This document shows, one piece after another, positions 40,169 through 48,923 of a DNA stretch of 64,000 bases. The notes below the pieces were generated by a model. It was not told the origin of the DNA, ran no database searches, and saw only the letters and a list, made by a program, of their open reading frames with translations. The translations under genes and the position numbers were made by a program. This DNA comes from Ostreococcus lucimarinus CCE9901 (lineage: Eukaryota; Chlorophyta; Mamiellophyceae; Mamiellales; Bathycoccaceae), in contig NC_009368.1 of the NCBI RefSeq assembly GCF_000092065.1, forward strand, positions 124,001 through 188,000, given 5' to 3'. The number at the start of each line of letters is the position of its first letter. Position 1 is the stretch's first letter.

Positions 40169-40909
40169 CTACGCCGAGAACAACTCCTCCAAAGTCATGT
40201 CCCGCATCTTGGCCACTTCCTTGAACGTTCGCATCTCGTTCAACCCCGCAACGACCGCCCGCGCATTATTCAACGGGTTCGAGCTTCCGAGCTGTTTCGC
40301 GAAGCAATTCTTATAGCCCGCCAGCTCCAAAACCGTGCGGCACGCGCCCCCCGCGATGACCCCCGTCCCCGGGCTCGCCGGGCGCAGCATCACCACCGCG
40401 CCGCCCTTCCCCTTCACCGTCACTCGATGCGGGAACGTGTCCCCTTTAGTTATCGGCGCTCGCTTCGCGCTCTTTCGCGCATCGCTCGCCGCCTTCGTCA
40501 CCGCGATTTGCACCTCCTTCGCCTTCTGGCACCCGACGCCAACCAAACCCTTGCCGTCGCCCACGACCACGGTGGCGCGGAAGCTCATCTGCGACCCGCC
40601 CTTGGTGATTTTCGTGACGCGCGACACCTGGACGACGGACTCTTGCATCCCGTCGTCCTCCTTGCCGCCGCGACCGCGGCCTCGGCCGCCGCGACCACCG
40701 CGTCCGCCGCCGCGCCCGCCGCGCGCGCGCGGGGTCTCGGACTCGCCTTCGACTGCCGACGCGTCTGCGTCGTCGCCGGCGCGCGCGACCGTCGCCGTGC
40801 GCCGCGGGGCGACGGCGACAATTTTATCGCATCGGTTCGCGCGGCTCGGGAGGCGCGCGGACGCCGCGCGAGACGCGGGCGCGGCGGTGAGGGCGATGGA
40901 GGCCATCAT
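40169..40909 (-). CDS. RPS5: plastid ribosomal protein S5 (nuclear-encoded)
   Basis: This 246-residue protein is bacterial-type ribosomal protein uS5 for the plastid 30S subunit. After a transit-like N-terminus ([20 protein letters not shown]) and a Gly/Arg-rich linker ([20 protein letters not shown]), the S5 domain starts at about residue 88 with [20 protein letters not shown]. It continues with [40 protein letters not shown] and [20 protein letters not shown]. uS5 sits at the mRNA entry site and affects translation accuracy. Two ATGs in a row (40909 and 40906) are available at the start. The glycine-arginine linker is longer than in bacterial S5. The upstream spacer contains an element shared with the GPHR promoter. 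Confidence 0.95.
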   Translation of the reverse strand: MMASIALTAAPASRAASARLPSRANRCDKIVAVAPRRTATVARAGDDADASAVEGESETPRARGGRGGGRGGRGGRGRGRGGKEDDGMQESVVQVSRVTKITKGGSQMSFRATVVVGDGKGLVGVGCQKAKEVQIAVTKAASDARKSAKRAPITKGDTFPHRVTVKGKGGAVVMLRPASPGTGVIAGGACRTVLELAGYKNCFAKQLGSSNPLNNARAVVAGLNEMRTFKEVAKMRDMTLEELFSA

Positions 40910-41229
40910 GATTCGCGGCGCGACGTCGATGGTTGAATCGACGCGTGGAAGCGCGCGTGGGCGGCGGTCGTCCGGGCGTGCGGTGGGCGCGCGACGAAAC
41001 GATCGACGGTGCGCGTCGAGCGTGCGCGAGCGGCGACGATGGCGTCGCGGTGTGCGGCGCGGCGGCGGCGACGTTCGAGGGCGAGGGCGAGAGAAACCCT
41101 ATTGCTCCTTCAGGGTAGAGATGGGGTGGCGACCGACCGCGTGTGGGTAAACAGTGATAAATCGACGCGATCAGGACGCCGCGGCGCGCGCGAGTCGCTC
41201 GAAAAGGCGCGCGGGGATCGATCACAACG
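40910..41229. promoter_or_regulatory. 5' flank of the plastid S5 gene
   Basis: This 320-bp stretch lies between the S5 start (leftward) and the stop of the CinA/NMNAT gene. At 41144-41159 it holds TGGGTAAACAGTGATA, identical to 22155-22170. A short AT-richer segment follows at 41090-41120 (gaaaccctattgctcctt). No gene is supported. Confidence 0.35.
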
Positions 41230-42537
41230 TTAATCGCGACCGGAATCGCGCGCGGCGTTCCGGATTTCGGTGCTACTGACGTCGACGCGAAAAGACGGGA
41301 GGGCGGCGAAGAGGTCGGCGGCGCGGCGCGCGGCGGCGGCGGCGAGGACGTCGGCGGCGGGGACGAAGGCGCGAGAGACGCGGTCGACGCGGCCGGCGAC
41401 GAGGAAATCGCACGCGTTGGCTCGGATTTCGTTGAGGGATTCGTCGAGGGCGGCGTCGGAGCCGGCGTATTTGGGGTCGAGGAGACGCGCGGCGGTGTCG
41501 GCGCCGACGACGAAGGCGGCGCCGGGGGCGGCGCGGGTCTTGTCCACGAAGAGTGGGGTTTTGGTGAGTAAACACACCGTGCCGGGGGTGGAGAACTGCT
41601 CGAGTCGACGCATGATCTCGTCTATGGAGAGCGTCCCCTTGTCGGCGTTCGTGACGCCGATTTCGTACGCGCCGAGCGCGCCCGGGGGCTTTGTCGCCGT
41701 CGCCGCGGCGAGCAAGTCGCGGTGGCCGTCGTGCAAAGGGTTGAACGACCCACTCAACACGACGTTCGCACGCGTGGCGCCCACTGCGGTGAGCACGCCC
41801 CCCGTGAATTCCAAAATCATCGGCGCCGCGGTGGTGGCACCGCTCGTCGACGAGTCGTCCTCCGCCAACCACCGCTCGACGACGGCGCGAGCGTCGCTCG
41901 CGTTTGCGTACGCCGAATCCTCCATCGTCGTCACCGAAACCTCGTCGAACTCGCGTTCGCTCAGAACTTCTCGCACTAAATCTACACCCGCGTCCGCGTC
42001 CGCGTCATCGACGCTCCGCCTCGCTTCCTCGTACAGCGCTCGCAACACCAACCGCGACGCGCAGCCCTCCTCGTCGAACCGCGAGCGCCCGCTCGTCTTC
42101 TCCAATCGCATCTCGTACGTCGTCATCCGCCCCAGCGTCTTCGCCGCCACGAAACATCTGTGGTCGCCTCGTTTGACGACGTCCTCCGTCGTCAGCGCGC
42201 ACGTCGCGCCGAGGCCCGTCGTCGCTCGCGCGTCGCTCGCCGACGCCGTCGCTCGCGAGCTTCCGTGTCGCACCGCCCTCGCGTACGCCGCGCTCGCCAG
42301 CGCCTCCGCGACTTCCCGCGAGCAGTACGATTCCACGTCATCGTCCGTCGCCCTCCCGAGCGTCTCGAGCGCGCTCTCGCGCGCGTACGGCACGCGCGCG
42401 TCCAATAAAGTGTTCGAGCACCTCGGGACGCTCGTCAGCCACCCGAGCGCGCGCGCCCCGCCGCCCGTGACGTGCAGCACCGCCCTGACCTTGCTCGCGT
42501 GGATCGTCTCCACGATGGCGCGGATTCCGGGCTCCAT
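41230..42537 (-). CDS. CinA/PncC-like plus nucleotidylyltransferase fusion
   Basis: This 435-residue protein joins two domains. Residues 1-170 resemble the CinA C-terminal domain (NMN amidohydrolase PncC): AVLHVTGGGARALGWLTSVP, NTLLDARVPYARESALETLG, CSREVAEALASAAY and GATCALT. Residues 255-430 form a nucleotidylyltransferase of the NMN/NaMN adenylyltransferase type, with the ATP-binding motif LSGSFNPLHDGHRDLL near 262 and a C-terminal RVDVSSTEIRNA in place of ISSTxIR. Plants encode a protein with the same order. PncC deamidates NMN to NaMN, and NaMN adenylyltransferase makes NaAD, so the fusion would chain two NAD steps. Whether both activities are kept is unknown. It is head to head with EMC6, 156 bp apart. 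Confidence 0.8.
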   Translation of the reverse strand: MEPGIRAIVETIHASKVRAVLHVTGGGARALGWLTSVPRCSNTLLDARVPYARESALETLGRATDDDVESYCSREVAEALASAAYARAVRHGSSRATASASDARATTGLGATCALTTEDVVKRGDHRCFVAAKTLGRMTTYEMRLEKTSGRSRFDEEGCASRLVLRALYEEARRSVDDADADAGVDLVREVLSEREFDEVSVTTMEDSAYANASDARAVVERWLAEDDSSTSGATTAAPMILEFTGGVLTAVGATRANVVLSGSFNPLHDGHRDLLAAATATKPPGALGAYEIGVTNADKGTLSIDEIMRRLEQFSTPGTVCLLTKTPLFVDKTRAAPGAAFVVGADTAARLLDPKYAGSDAALDESLNEIRANACDFLVAGRVDRVSRAFVPAADVLAAAAARRAADLFAALPSFRVDVSSTEIRNAARDSGRD

Positions 42538-42693
42538 CGGCGCGCGCGCGACGCGGCGTCGCGCGGTGAAGTGCGACAGCGCGTCCCGGTCGTTCGTTCA
42601 AACGTTCGCGTCACACGTCGACGCGACGACGCGCTCGATCGCGCGCGCGCTCGCGAGCTCGAACGCAGGCGCGCATCGCGCGGTCGTCGACGC

Positions 42694-43059
42694 ATGCGCG
42701 CGAGGCGAACGGGCGCGGCGGCGGCGAACGAGGACGACGCGCGATTGGCCAAGTATCTCGTCGTGAACGCGGAAAACGTCGCGCACAACGCGCGAGTGAG
42801 CGCGCGAGTGTTCACGTACCTGAGCATCGTGTCCGGAATCGCGATCGGCGCGCTCGGATACACCGGAGTGCGAGGGTTCGCGGCGCACGGGGTGTTTATG
42901 CTGGCGAGCGCGTGCGCGGTGGCGGCGAGCAAGTGCGAGGGACGACCGACGAGTTTCTTTCCGTCCGTCGATAAGGTGTTCCTGGACGGACCGAACGCTG
43001 GATTGCCGACGTTTGTGTTGTTTTGGACGCTGTCGTATAATTGCTGGCACTTGTTTTAG
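42694..43059 (+). CDS. EMC6: ER membrane protein complex subunit 6 (EMC6)
   Basis: This 121-residue protein matches EMC6 (Rab5-interacting family), a small three-span subunit of the ER membrane insertase complex. The N-terminal soluble part NAENVAHNARVSARVFTYLS precedes spans IVSGIAIGALGYTGVRGFAA and FMLASACAVAASK. The ending, with GLPTFVLFWTLSYNCWHLF, parallels the TYVLFWTFLYGMVHVY-type C-terminus of animal EMC6. I choose ATG 42694 since the frame upstream is Arg-rich and runs into the divergent gene. Only 20 bp separate its stop from the WDR48 start, an exceptionally small gap. Confidence 0.88.
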   Translation: MRARRTGAAAANEDDARLAKYLVVNAENVAHNARVSARVFTYLSIVSGIAIGALGYTGVRGFAAHGVFMLASACAVAASKCEGRPTSFFPSVDKVFLDGPNAGLPTFVLFWTLSYNCWHLF

Positions 43060-43079
43060 ACGGTCGGAGGAGAGGGATC

Positions 43080-45209
43080 ATGAACACGGCGGCGCTGGTG
43101 AAGCGACAGCGGCGACCGGTGACGTATTCGCTTCCGCAGCCCGAGTACGCGAACAAGCACGTCGGTGGGGTGAACGCGGTGGACTTGGGAGGAGAGGGAT
43201 CCGATAGCATATTCACCGGTGGGCGCGATGGGACGGTTCGGATGTGGGATCTGTCGGCGGGGATGCCAGCGTGCGCGCGGCGGTTTGAAGGTCACGGCGG
43301 GTGGGTGAACGACGTCGCGAGAGTGTCGAGCACACATTTGGCGAGCGCTTCTAGCGATCACACCGTGCGGCTGTGGGATATAAGTGAAGGATCGATGTCG
43401 TCGTCTTGCGCGGTGGCTTTGCAGGGACACACAGATTACGTCATGGCGTTGGCGTGCGCGTCGGAACGCTTGGAAGGAAAGTTTGCTTCGGGCGGGCTCA
43501 ATCGCGAGATTTTCTTGTGGGACATCGAGCGATGTCTCGCGATCAATGCCGCGCCGTCGTATCTAAGCGTGAAGAATGATGGATGCGTCACCGCGCTGGG
43601 GGGCTCGAAGGAGTCCATCTACGCTTTGGGTATGGATGGGACTGGAAACTTGCTCGTCTCCGGCGGTACCGAGCTCGCGCTTCGCGTGTGGGACACGCGG
43701 AGCGCTCAAAAGGAAGGCAAACTCAAGGGACACACAGACAATGTTCGAGCAATCGTCGTCGACACGGATGGTAAAAAGTGCGTCACAGCGTCGAGCGATA
43801 GAACGATTCGTGTTTGGGACATTGGCGAGCAGCGATGCGTGCAGACGTTTGCGGGCATGCACACCGGGTCAATTTGGGCGCTCGCGTGCAACCGCGATTT
43901 CACTCGTGTATACTCGGGAGGTATCGATGCCCGGATATGCGTCACGTCGTTGCGTGATAGGAAAAGTAGTTTAGTCGCGAACGAATCGGCGGCTATTTTA
44001 AAGCTGCGCCTAGACGAGTCAACGCGCGCGAGCGGTTTCGCCGCGCACTCGTCGGACGGCGACTTGTGGACCGCCACTGCGTCGCGGTCGATCAAGCGCT
44101 GGCCGACGATCATCCCGGGCGAAGATGGCTCATCAGCGAACGTAGAAGACTCTCATGGAACGCCGACGAGCACCTCGTTCTCGCGTCGCGCCGCTGGATC
44201 GAGTCTTTTGCGGCAGCCGGGAACGTGGTTCGACGTCGGTTCGCCCGGGGCATTTTCGTTCGGCGGCACGACGCCGCGAAAGTTCGATAACTGGGGCGAT
44301 CCGCACGATCGTGAGCCCCAGGACTTAGTGCCGTCGATGGAGATTATCGGTGTGAGCCCGATCGTTCGTCACAGCGTGCTGAAGAACAAGATGGAGGTGT
44401 TGACGCAAGACTCCATGGGTGCCATCGCGCTGTGGGACGTGTCGCGATCGACCCCAATACGCACGTTCGACGGCGTCACCGATGGATCAGACTTCGAAAT
44501 TTTACTCGAAAATGAAAGTTTGAATCCAGATGTCGTCGTTCCATCGTGGTTTACCTGCAACACTCGTAGTGGTTCGCTCGCCATCACGCTCTCGCCAAGT
44601 TCGGCGTTCAACGCCGAGGCGTACGCGAGCGATCTGGGTATCGCTGACGCCGCGCCGGACGAGCGAAGAAATTTAGGTGTCGAAATCATTCGACTATTGA
44701 TGGATGAGTGGGTAGAAAAATTTACGTCGTCGAAACCTCCGCGATCAACGAAACGGGCGTTCGCCGAGCCGCTCCCGAGCGAGTGTGCGGTTTCGTTCGC
44801 GCACCCCATCGACGACAGCGGTCGCGTGTGCGTCAAGATTCGCGAAGACTTCTCGGGCACACCCACCGAGCGTGAGTTGCTTCCCAAATGGTTCGCCGAT
44901 CACGCCCTGAATCAAGCGCCCGAGCCGGAATCTCCAAAGATCAGTTTCCGCCTCGCCCCTCGCGCAGGCTCGGGTCTCGCTGAAATTTCCCCCGCGAGCG
45001 TCTCGGCGCCCAAGATTCTCGGCGCTCAGAAGATTCGCGAATACATCGCACAGAAGTTAGACGAAACAGATGGCGGAACGAGCACCGATGCCAGCGCGCT
45101 CGCGCTCTGGTGCGCCGGCCAACCCGTGCCGTCGTCGGCCACGCTCGCCGCCGCGCTCGCGCGCGTCTGGAAAAAATCGCCCCCGATCGAGCTCGAGTAC
45201 TCCAACTAG
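43080..45209 (+). CDS. WDR48: WDR48/UAF1-like WD40 protein
   Basis: This 709-residue protein matches WDR48 (UAF1), an activator of USP1/USP12/USP46-type deubiquitinases. An N-terminal seven-bladed WD region spans about residues 30-370 with GGRDGTVRMWDLS, GHGGWVNDVARVSSTHLASA, HTVRLWDIS, NREIFLWDI, KESIYALGMDGTGNLLVSGG, LKGHTDNVRAIVVDTDGKKC and HTGSIWALACNRDFTRVYSG, diagnostic for WDR48. The middle carries DLVPSMEIIGVSPIVRHSVL, the family's post-propeller segment, and the C-terminal DUF3337-like region has RLLMDEWVEKF, GRVCVKIREDFSGTP and LPKWFADHALN. Nuclear or cytosolic function in ubiquitin removal is expected. Its ATG lies 20 bp after the EMC6 stop. Confidence 0.92.
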   Translation: MNTAALVKRQRRPVTYSLPQPEYANKHVGGVNAVDLGGEGSDSIFTGGRDGTVRMWDLSAGMPACARRFEGHGGWVNDVARVSSTHLASASSDHTVRLWDISEGSMSSSCAVALQGHTDYVMALACASERLEGKFASGGLNREIFLWDIERCLAINAAPSYLSVKNDGCVTALGGSKESIYALGMDGTGNLLVSGGTELALRVWDTRSAQKEGKLKGHTDNVRAIVVDTDGKKCVTASSDRTIRVWDIGEQRCVQTFAGMHTGSIWALACNRDFTRVYSGGIDARICVTSLRDRKSSLVANESAAILKLRLDESTRASGFAAHSSDGDLWTATASRSIKRWPTIIPGEDGSSANVEDSHGTPTSTSFSRRAAGSSLLRQPGTWFDVGSPGAFSFGGTTPRKFDNWGDPHDREPQDLVPSMEIIGVSPIVRHSVLKNKMEVLTQDSMGAIALWDVSRSTPIRTFDGVTDGSDFEILLENESLNPDVVVPSWFTCNTRSGSLAITLSPSSAFNAEAYASDLGIADAAPDERRNLGVEIIRLLMDEWVEKFTSSKPPRSTKRAFAEPLPSECAVSFAHPIDDSGRVCVKIREDFSGTPTERELLPKWFADHALNQAPEPESPKISFRLAPRAGSGLAEISPASVSAPKILGAQKIREYIAQKLDETDGGTSTDASALALWCAGQPVPSSATLAAALARVWKKSPPIELEYSN

Positions 45210-45252
45210 CCGCGATCGCAACGTTCATCGTCGCGCCTGTTGTCATCTCCAC

Positions 45253-45260
45253 AAAAAAAA
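45253..45260 (-). terminator. RNA polymerase III terminator of tRNA-Ser
   Basis: A run of eight A on the plus strand (eight T in the transcript) lies three bases after the tRNA 3' end, a standard Pol III termination signal. Confidence 0.85.
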
Positions 45261-45263
45261 ATT

Positions 45264-45345
45264 CGCATTCGGCAGGATTTGAACCTACGCACGGAGACCG
45301 TATTCGATTTCTAGTCGAACCCCTTAACCACTCGGGCACGAATGC
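45264..45345 (-). tRNA. tRNA-Ser (AGA)
   Basis: An 82-nt sequence on the minus strand folds as a type II tRNA. The acceptor stem pairs GCATTCG with CGAATGC, with a discriminator G typical of serine tRNAs. The A box reads GAGTGGTTAAGG and the B box GGTTCAAATCC. The anticodon stem pairs TTCGA with TCGAA around the loop CTAGAAA, giving anticodon AGA. A long variable arm (around TACGGTCTCCGTG) supports serine identity. No intron is seen. It lies directly after the WDR48 gene and is read in the opposite direction. Confidence 0.93.
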
Positions 45346-46151
45346 TCGTCGCGGACGCCGCGCGCTTCGACACATGGTCAAATCACACATTAAATACGTC
45401 GCACACACACCTAAAAAAACATAAACTTCAATCTCAGACCCCCGACGCGATCGCGCGACGCGTGTTACAGGTTTTTCCCGATCCCCCTCGATCGCGCGCC
45501 GACGTCACGCGATCGCGTCGCCGCGCGGTCGATCGATCGCCGATCGCCGTCGTCGAACCTCGCCGCGTCGATCGATGATCACGCGCGGACGATGCGGTGA
45601 GGTTCGACGCCCGCGCGGGCGCGTCGATCGCGAATATTCTCGAGACGTCGGGCCGCCGCGCGCACTTTACTTTACGTCGCGTGGTCGAACGACACACAGC
45701 AGGTGCGCGAGCGATGCGAGCGCGCGTGACCGAGACGCGCGCGCGCGGGAAATATTCCGCCGCGCGTTCGCGCGCGCGGAGGCGCGGCGCGGCGCGGGAT
45801 CGGGGCGAACGGACGCGCGATGGGACGCGCGCGCGATGATGATCCGTCCGCGGCGGCGGGTTATCTTGACGCGTGGCGTCGCGCGCGACGCGAATATGTC
45901 GGGGCTCGCGCGGTAATACCGCGCGGGAAATCGCGTGCGTCGATCCTGCGCGTCCGTGGGGGATGTCGCGGCGCGATCGCGCGGTGGGATGGGAAGATGT
46001 TGAAGATCTTGGATTTTTGGGACGAGGCGCGGGTGACGGCGCGCGGCGGCGCGGACGTCGAGGCGAAACGAACGAACCGGAAGACTGACGACGGCGAACG
46101 CGCTGAAAACGAGCAGTAAACCGCACATCAACACACTCCACAGACATAAAT
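45346..46151. promoter_or_regulatory. 806-bp spacer: probable promoter and leader intron of the SAM synthetase gene
   Basis: The right part has a plausible 5'-leader intron on the plus strand, with GTGCGT at 45935-45940, CTGAC at 46085-46089 and an acceptor CAG ending at 46116, 35 bases before the ATG. The left part, 45470-45600, has GATC-rich repeats with a cgtcgaacctcgccgcgtcgatc segment resembling the 103-bp repeat at 9998. Open frames here are Arg/Ala filler. No protein or further RNA gene was found. Confidence 0.4.
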
Positions 46152-47315
46152 ATGGGATTTCTTTTCACTTCCGAATCCGTGAACGAGGGTCACCCGGATA
46201 AGCTCGCGGATCAAATCTCCGACGGCATCTTGGATGCGTGCCTCGCGCAAGATCCGGATTCCAAGGTTGCGTGCGAGACCGCGACGAAGACCAACATGGT
46301 GATGGTTTTCGGTGAAATCACGACCAAGGCCAAGGTTGACTACGAAGCCGTCGTGCGCCAAGTGTGCCGCGACGTCGGTTTCATCTCTGATGAAACCGGC
46401 TTGGACGGTAACAAGTGCCGCGTGCTCGTCGAGTTGCACGACCAATCCCCGGACATTGGTCAAGGTGTGCACGGTATGGGCACCAAGTCCGATGAAGACA
46501 TCGGTGCGGGTGACCAAGGTCACATGTTTGGCTACGCCACGGATGAAACTCCGGAACTCATGCCGTTGACGCACGTTTTGGCCACCAAGCTCGGTCACCG
46601 CCTCACCGTCGTCCGCAAGGATGGTACGTGCCCGTGGGTGCTCCCGGATGGTAAGACGCAAGTCACCATCGAGTACGAAAACGAAGGCGGCGCCATGGTG
46701 CCGAAGCGCGTGCACACCATCTTGATCTCCACCCAACACATCGAGGGCGTGACGAACGAGAAGATCGCCGAGGATCTCATGAACGAAGTCATCAAGAAGG
46801 TTGTCCCGGAAAAGTACTTGGACGCCGACACCATCTTCCACTTGAACCCGTCTGGACGTTTCGTCATCGGTGGCCCGCACGGTGACGCCGGTTTGACCGG
46901 TCGTAAGATTATCATCGACACCTACGGTGGCTGGGGCGCGCACGGCGGTGGCGCCTTCTCCGGTAAGGACCCGACCAAGGTCGACCGCTCTGGCGCGTAC
47001 ATCTCCCGCCAAGCGGCCAAGTCCGTCGTCGCCGCGGGTCTCGCGCGCCGATGCTTGTTCCAAATCTCCTACGCCATCGGCGTCGCCGAGCCGTTGTCCG
47101 TGCACGTCGACACCTACGGCACCGGTAAGATTCCGGATTCCGAAATCCTCGCCAAGGTCAAGGCCGCGTTCGATTTCCGTCCGGGCATGATGGGCAAGGC
47201 GCTCGACCTCAAGCGCGGCGGTAACAAGCGTTACCAAACCACCGCCGCCTACGGTCACTTCGGCCGCGATGAAGACCTCGACATCTTCACCTGGGAAAAG
47301 GTCGTCCCGCTCTAA
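46152..47315 (+). CDS. S-adenosylmethionine synthetase
   Basis: This 387-residue enzyme makes SAM from methionine and ATP in the cytosol, feeding all methylation and, here, DPH1. The N-terminus [20 protein letters not shown] is the classical start with the catalytic histidine. Later come [20 protein letters not shown], the ATP motif [15 protein letters not shown] and the phosphate loop [20 protein letters not shown], then [19 protein letters not shown]. It shows a much less GCG-rich, C/T-ending codon use than its neighbours, as expected of a highly expressed gene. The ATG is secure because homology begins at residue 3. A candidate leader intron precedes it. Confidence 0.97.
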   Translation: MGFLFTSESVNEGHPDKLADQISDGILDACLAQDPDSKVACETATKTNMVMVFGEITTKAKVDYEAVVRQVCRDVGFISDETGLDGNKCRVLVELHDQSPDIGQGVHGMGTKSDEDIGAGDQGHMFGYATDETPELMPLTHVLATKLGHRLTVVRKDGTCPWVLPDGKTQVTIEYENEGGAMVPKRVHTILISTQHIEGVTNEKIAEDLMNEVIKKVVPEKYLDADTIFHLNPSGRFVIGGPHGDAGLTGRKIIIDTYGGWGAHGGGAFSGKDPTKVDRSGAYISRQAAKSVVAAGLARRCLFQISYAIGVAEPLSVHVDTYGTGKIPDSEILAKVKAAFDFRPGMMGKALDLKRGGNKRYQTTAAYGHFGRDEDLDIFTWEKVVPL

Positions 47316-47572
47316 GATAAAGTAACGAAGCCGTCGGCGCGGCGCGTCTCCTCGCGCGCGGCGTCGTCCCGACCCCGCGCGCGCGTCGTCCCCGCGCCGC
47401 ACACGTTTGTCAAATTTTTAGACGGCGAGCATTTCGCTGTCCGACGGAACAGTCGGAATCATCACTAGACGAGTCGTAAGGATATTATTACGTTGTGAGG
47501 AGAGCCACCGTATAGAGCACTCGCGCCTTCGCGCATTCATGCATTCGCTCGCGTCACGCCGCGCCTCGGGCG

Positions 47573-48367
47573 ATGCCCGCGCGCGCGTCCGCGCCGCCTC
47601 GTCCCGCCGCGCGCGCGCGTCGCCCTCGCGCGCCGCGCCGCGCGTCGCGCGTCCCGCGCGCGTCCCCCCTCGACCGCATCGATCCCGCCGCCGTCGTCGC
47701 CCGCCTCGCCGAGGCCGCGCTCGCCTCGCCGCTCGTCCTCAAGCGCTGCGACGACGTCCGCGTCGTCGTCGACGCCGACCTCGCGCGCGCGCTCGCGCTC
47801 GGCGAGCTCGGCGGCGCGCGCGTGCGCGGCCGCGGCTGGTCGAGCCCGCGCGACTTGACCGCGCGCGACGTCGAGCTCGTCGCGCGCGACGTCCGCGTCG
47901 ACTGGAGCGCGGCGATGGCGATGCGAGGGGTGGTGCTCACGCGACCGGCGCGCGGCGAGGCGCGCCTGACGCTCGACGGGAGGGATTTCGAGAATTTCTT
48001 GAGGCACCCGCTGGCGAGACGCGCGGCGCGCGACGAAGCGTTCGAGTTCGAGCGAGGCGACGTCGCGAGCGACGACGACGACGGGTACCTGGAGTGCGAC
48101 GTGGTGATGCGAGACGGCGGCGCGCGGCGAACGGTGCGAATGCGACCGGGAGAGGGATCGACGGTTCGCGCGACGTCGCGCGGCGACGGGGACGAGACGC
48201 TCGAGCGCGCGTTGGAGACGTTTTTCGAGCGACTCGTCCTCGATTTAGACGGCACGGAGCTGCGGTATCGCGACATGACGATCGACGCGCGCGCGACGGC
48301 GCCGACGGTGACGTTCGAGCTCGATCTGTGCGTCAAAAGGTTTCCGTCGCCCGGGATACGGTTTTAG
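47573..48367 (+). CDS. DUF2993/LmeA-like protein, probably plastid
   Basis: This 264-residue protein begins with a strongly Arg/Ala/Pro-rich stretch of about 35 residues that could be a plastid or mitochondrial targeting sequence. The rest has the alternating-strand pattern of DUF2993 (LmeA-like phospholipid-binding) proteins of cyanobacteria and plastids: KRCDDVRVVVDADLARALAL, RDLTARDVELVARDVRVDWS, then a VVLTRPARGEARLTLDGRDF segment with FLRHPL. A C-terminal strand set follows (DLDGTELRYRDMTIDARATA). The match is from fold pattern rather than a diagnostic motif, so the family call is moderate, and the function in lipid binding is inference. Confidence 0.55.
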   Translation: MPARASAPPRPAARARRPRAPRRASRVPRASPLDRIDPAAVVARLAEAALASPLVLKRCDDVRVVVDADLARALALGELGGARVRGRGWSSPRDLTARDVELVARDVRVDWSAAMAMRGVVLTRPARGEARLTLDGRDFENFLRHPLARRAARDEAFEFERGDVASDDDDGYLECDVVMRDGGARRTVRMRPGEGSTVRATSRGDGDETLERALETFFERLVLDLDGTELRYRDMTIDARATAPTVTFELDLCVKRFPSPGIRF

Positions 48368-48423
48368 CTCGCGTTCTCTCGCTCGCGCGCGAGACGCGCG
48401 CCTCTAATTCTAGCTCTACACAT

Positions 48424-48885
48424 CTAGTTCGCGTTTTCCGGCGCCCGCGTTCGCCTCGACGCCTCCCTCGTCACCGCCCGCATCGCGCTCGGCGGCCACA
48501 GCACCGCGGCGATCCGTCCTCGAAGCGCCCCCGTCGGCGTCTCGCCCGCGTCGCCGTCGTCTCGCGCGTCGCGTCCTCGCCATCCCGCGTCCGCTCGCAG
48601 CGCGCACGTCCCTCGCGAGGGCCCTCGCACGGCGTCGACGCGCTGAATCACGATGCCGTCGCCGTCGCGCGCGCGCACGGCGACGACGTCTCCCGCGTCG
48701 ATCGCGCCGCGCGCGACGCTCGCGCGGTCGCACCACACCACCACCGCCTCGAACGCGTCGCGCGCGTCGCTCGACGCGCTCGCGCGCCGCGCGAGCGCGC
48801 GCTCGGGCGCGCCGACGCGGTCGCCGACGACGGCGCCGAGCGCGAGCGCGAGCGCGCCGTCGCGCGCGACGCGCCGAAGCGTCAT
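48424..48885 (-). CDS. IMP2-like S26 peptidase homologue lacking catalytic residues
   Basis: This 153-residue protein resembles mitochondrial inner membrane protease subunit 2 (signal peptidase family S26). A hydrophobic N-terminal stretch (DGALALALGAVVGDRVG) fits the single membrane anchor. VVVWCDRASVARGAIDAGDV followed by VAVRARDGDGIVIQRV parallels the box from GD[IV]V to the IxKRV core. GTCALRADAG parallels the 'wv.gDn' box, and GALRGRIAAVLWPP the ending of IMP2 (SLGL...ATHILWPP). However, the catalytic lysine of IKRV is glutamine (IQRV), and no serine sits in the expected G-x-S-M position near the anchor. It may be a regulatory pseudoenzyme or a diverged partner. Head to head with the SIL1-like gene, 38 bp apart. 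Confidence 0.5.
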   Translation of the reverse strand: MTLRRVARDGALALALGAVVGDRVGAPERALARRASASSDARDAFEAVVVWCDRASVARGAIDAGDVVAVRARDGDGIVIQRVDAVRGPSRGTCALRADAGWRGRDARDDGDAGETPTGALRGRIAAVLWPPSAMRAVTREASRRTRAPENAN

Positions 48886-48923
48886 GCTCTGCCGCGCCGT
48901 CCCGGTCGCACTTCGCGACGCGC

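Noticed and set aside
41270-42766. Long plus-strand open frame of about 500 codons opposite the CinA/NMNAT gene
   Set aside because: It is antisense to a gene with clear domains, is Ser/Ala/Arg-rich without motifs, and such mirror frames are common in GC-rich DNA.
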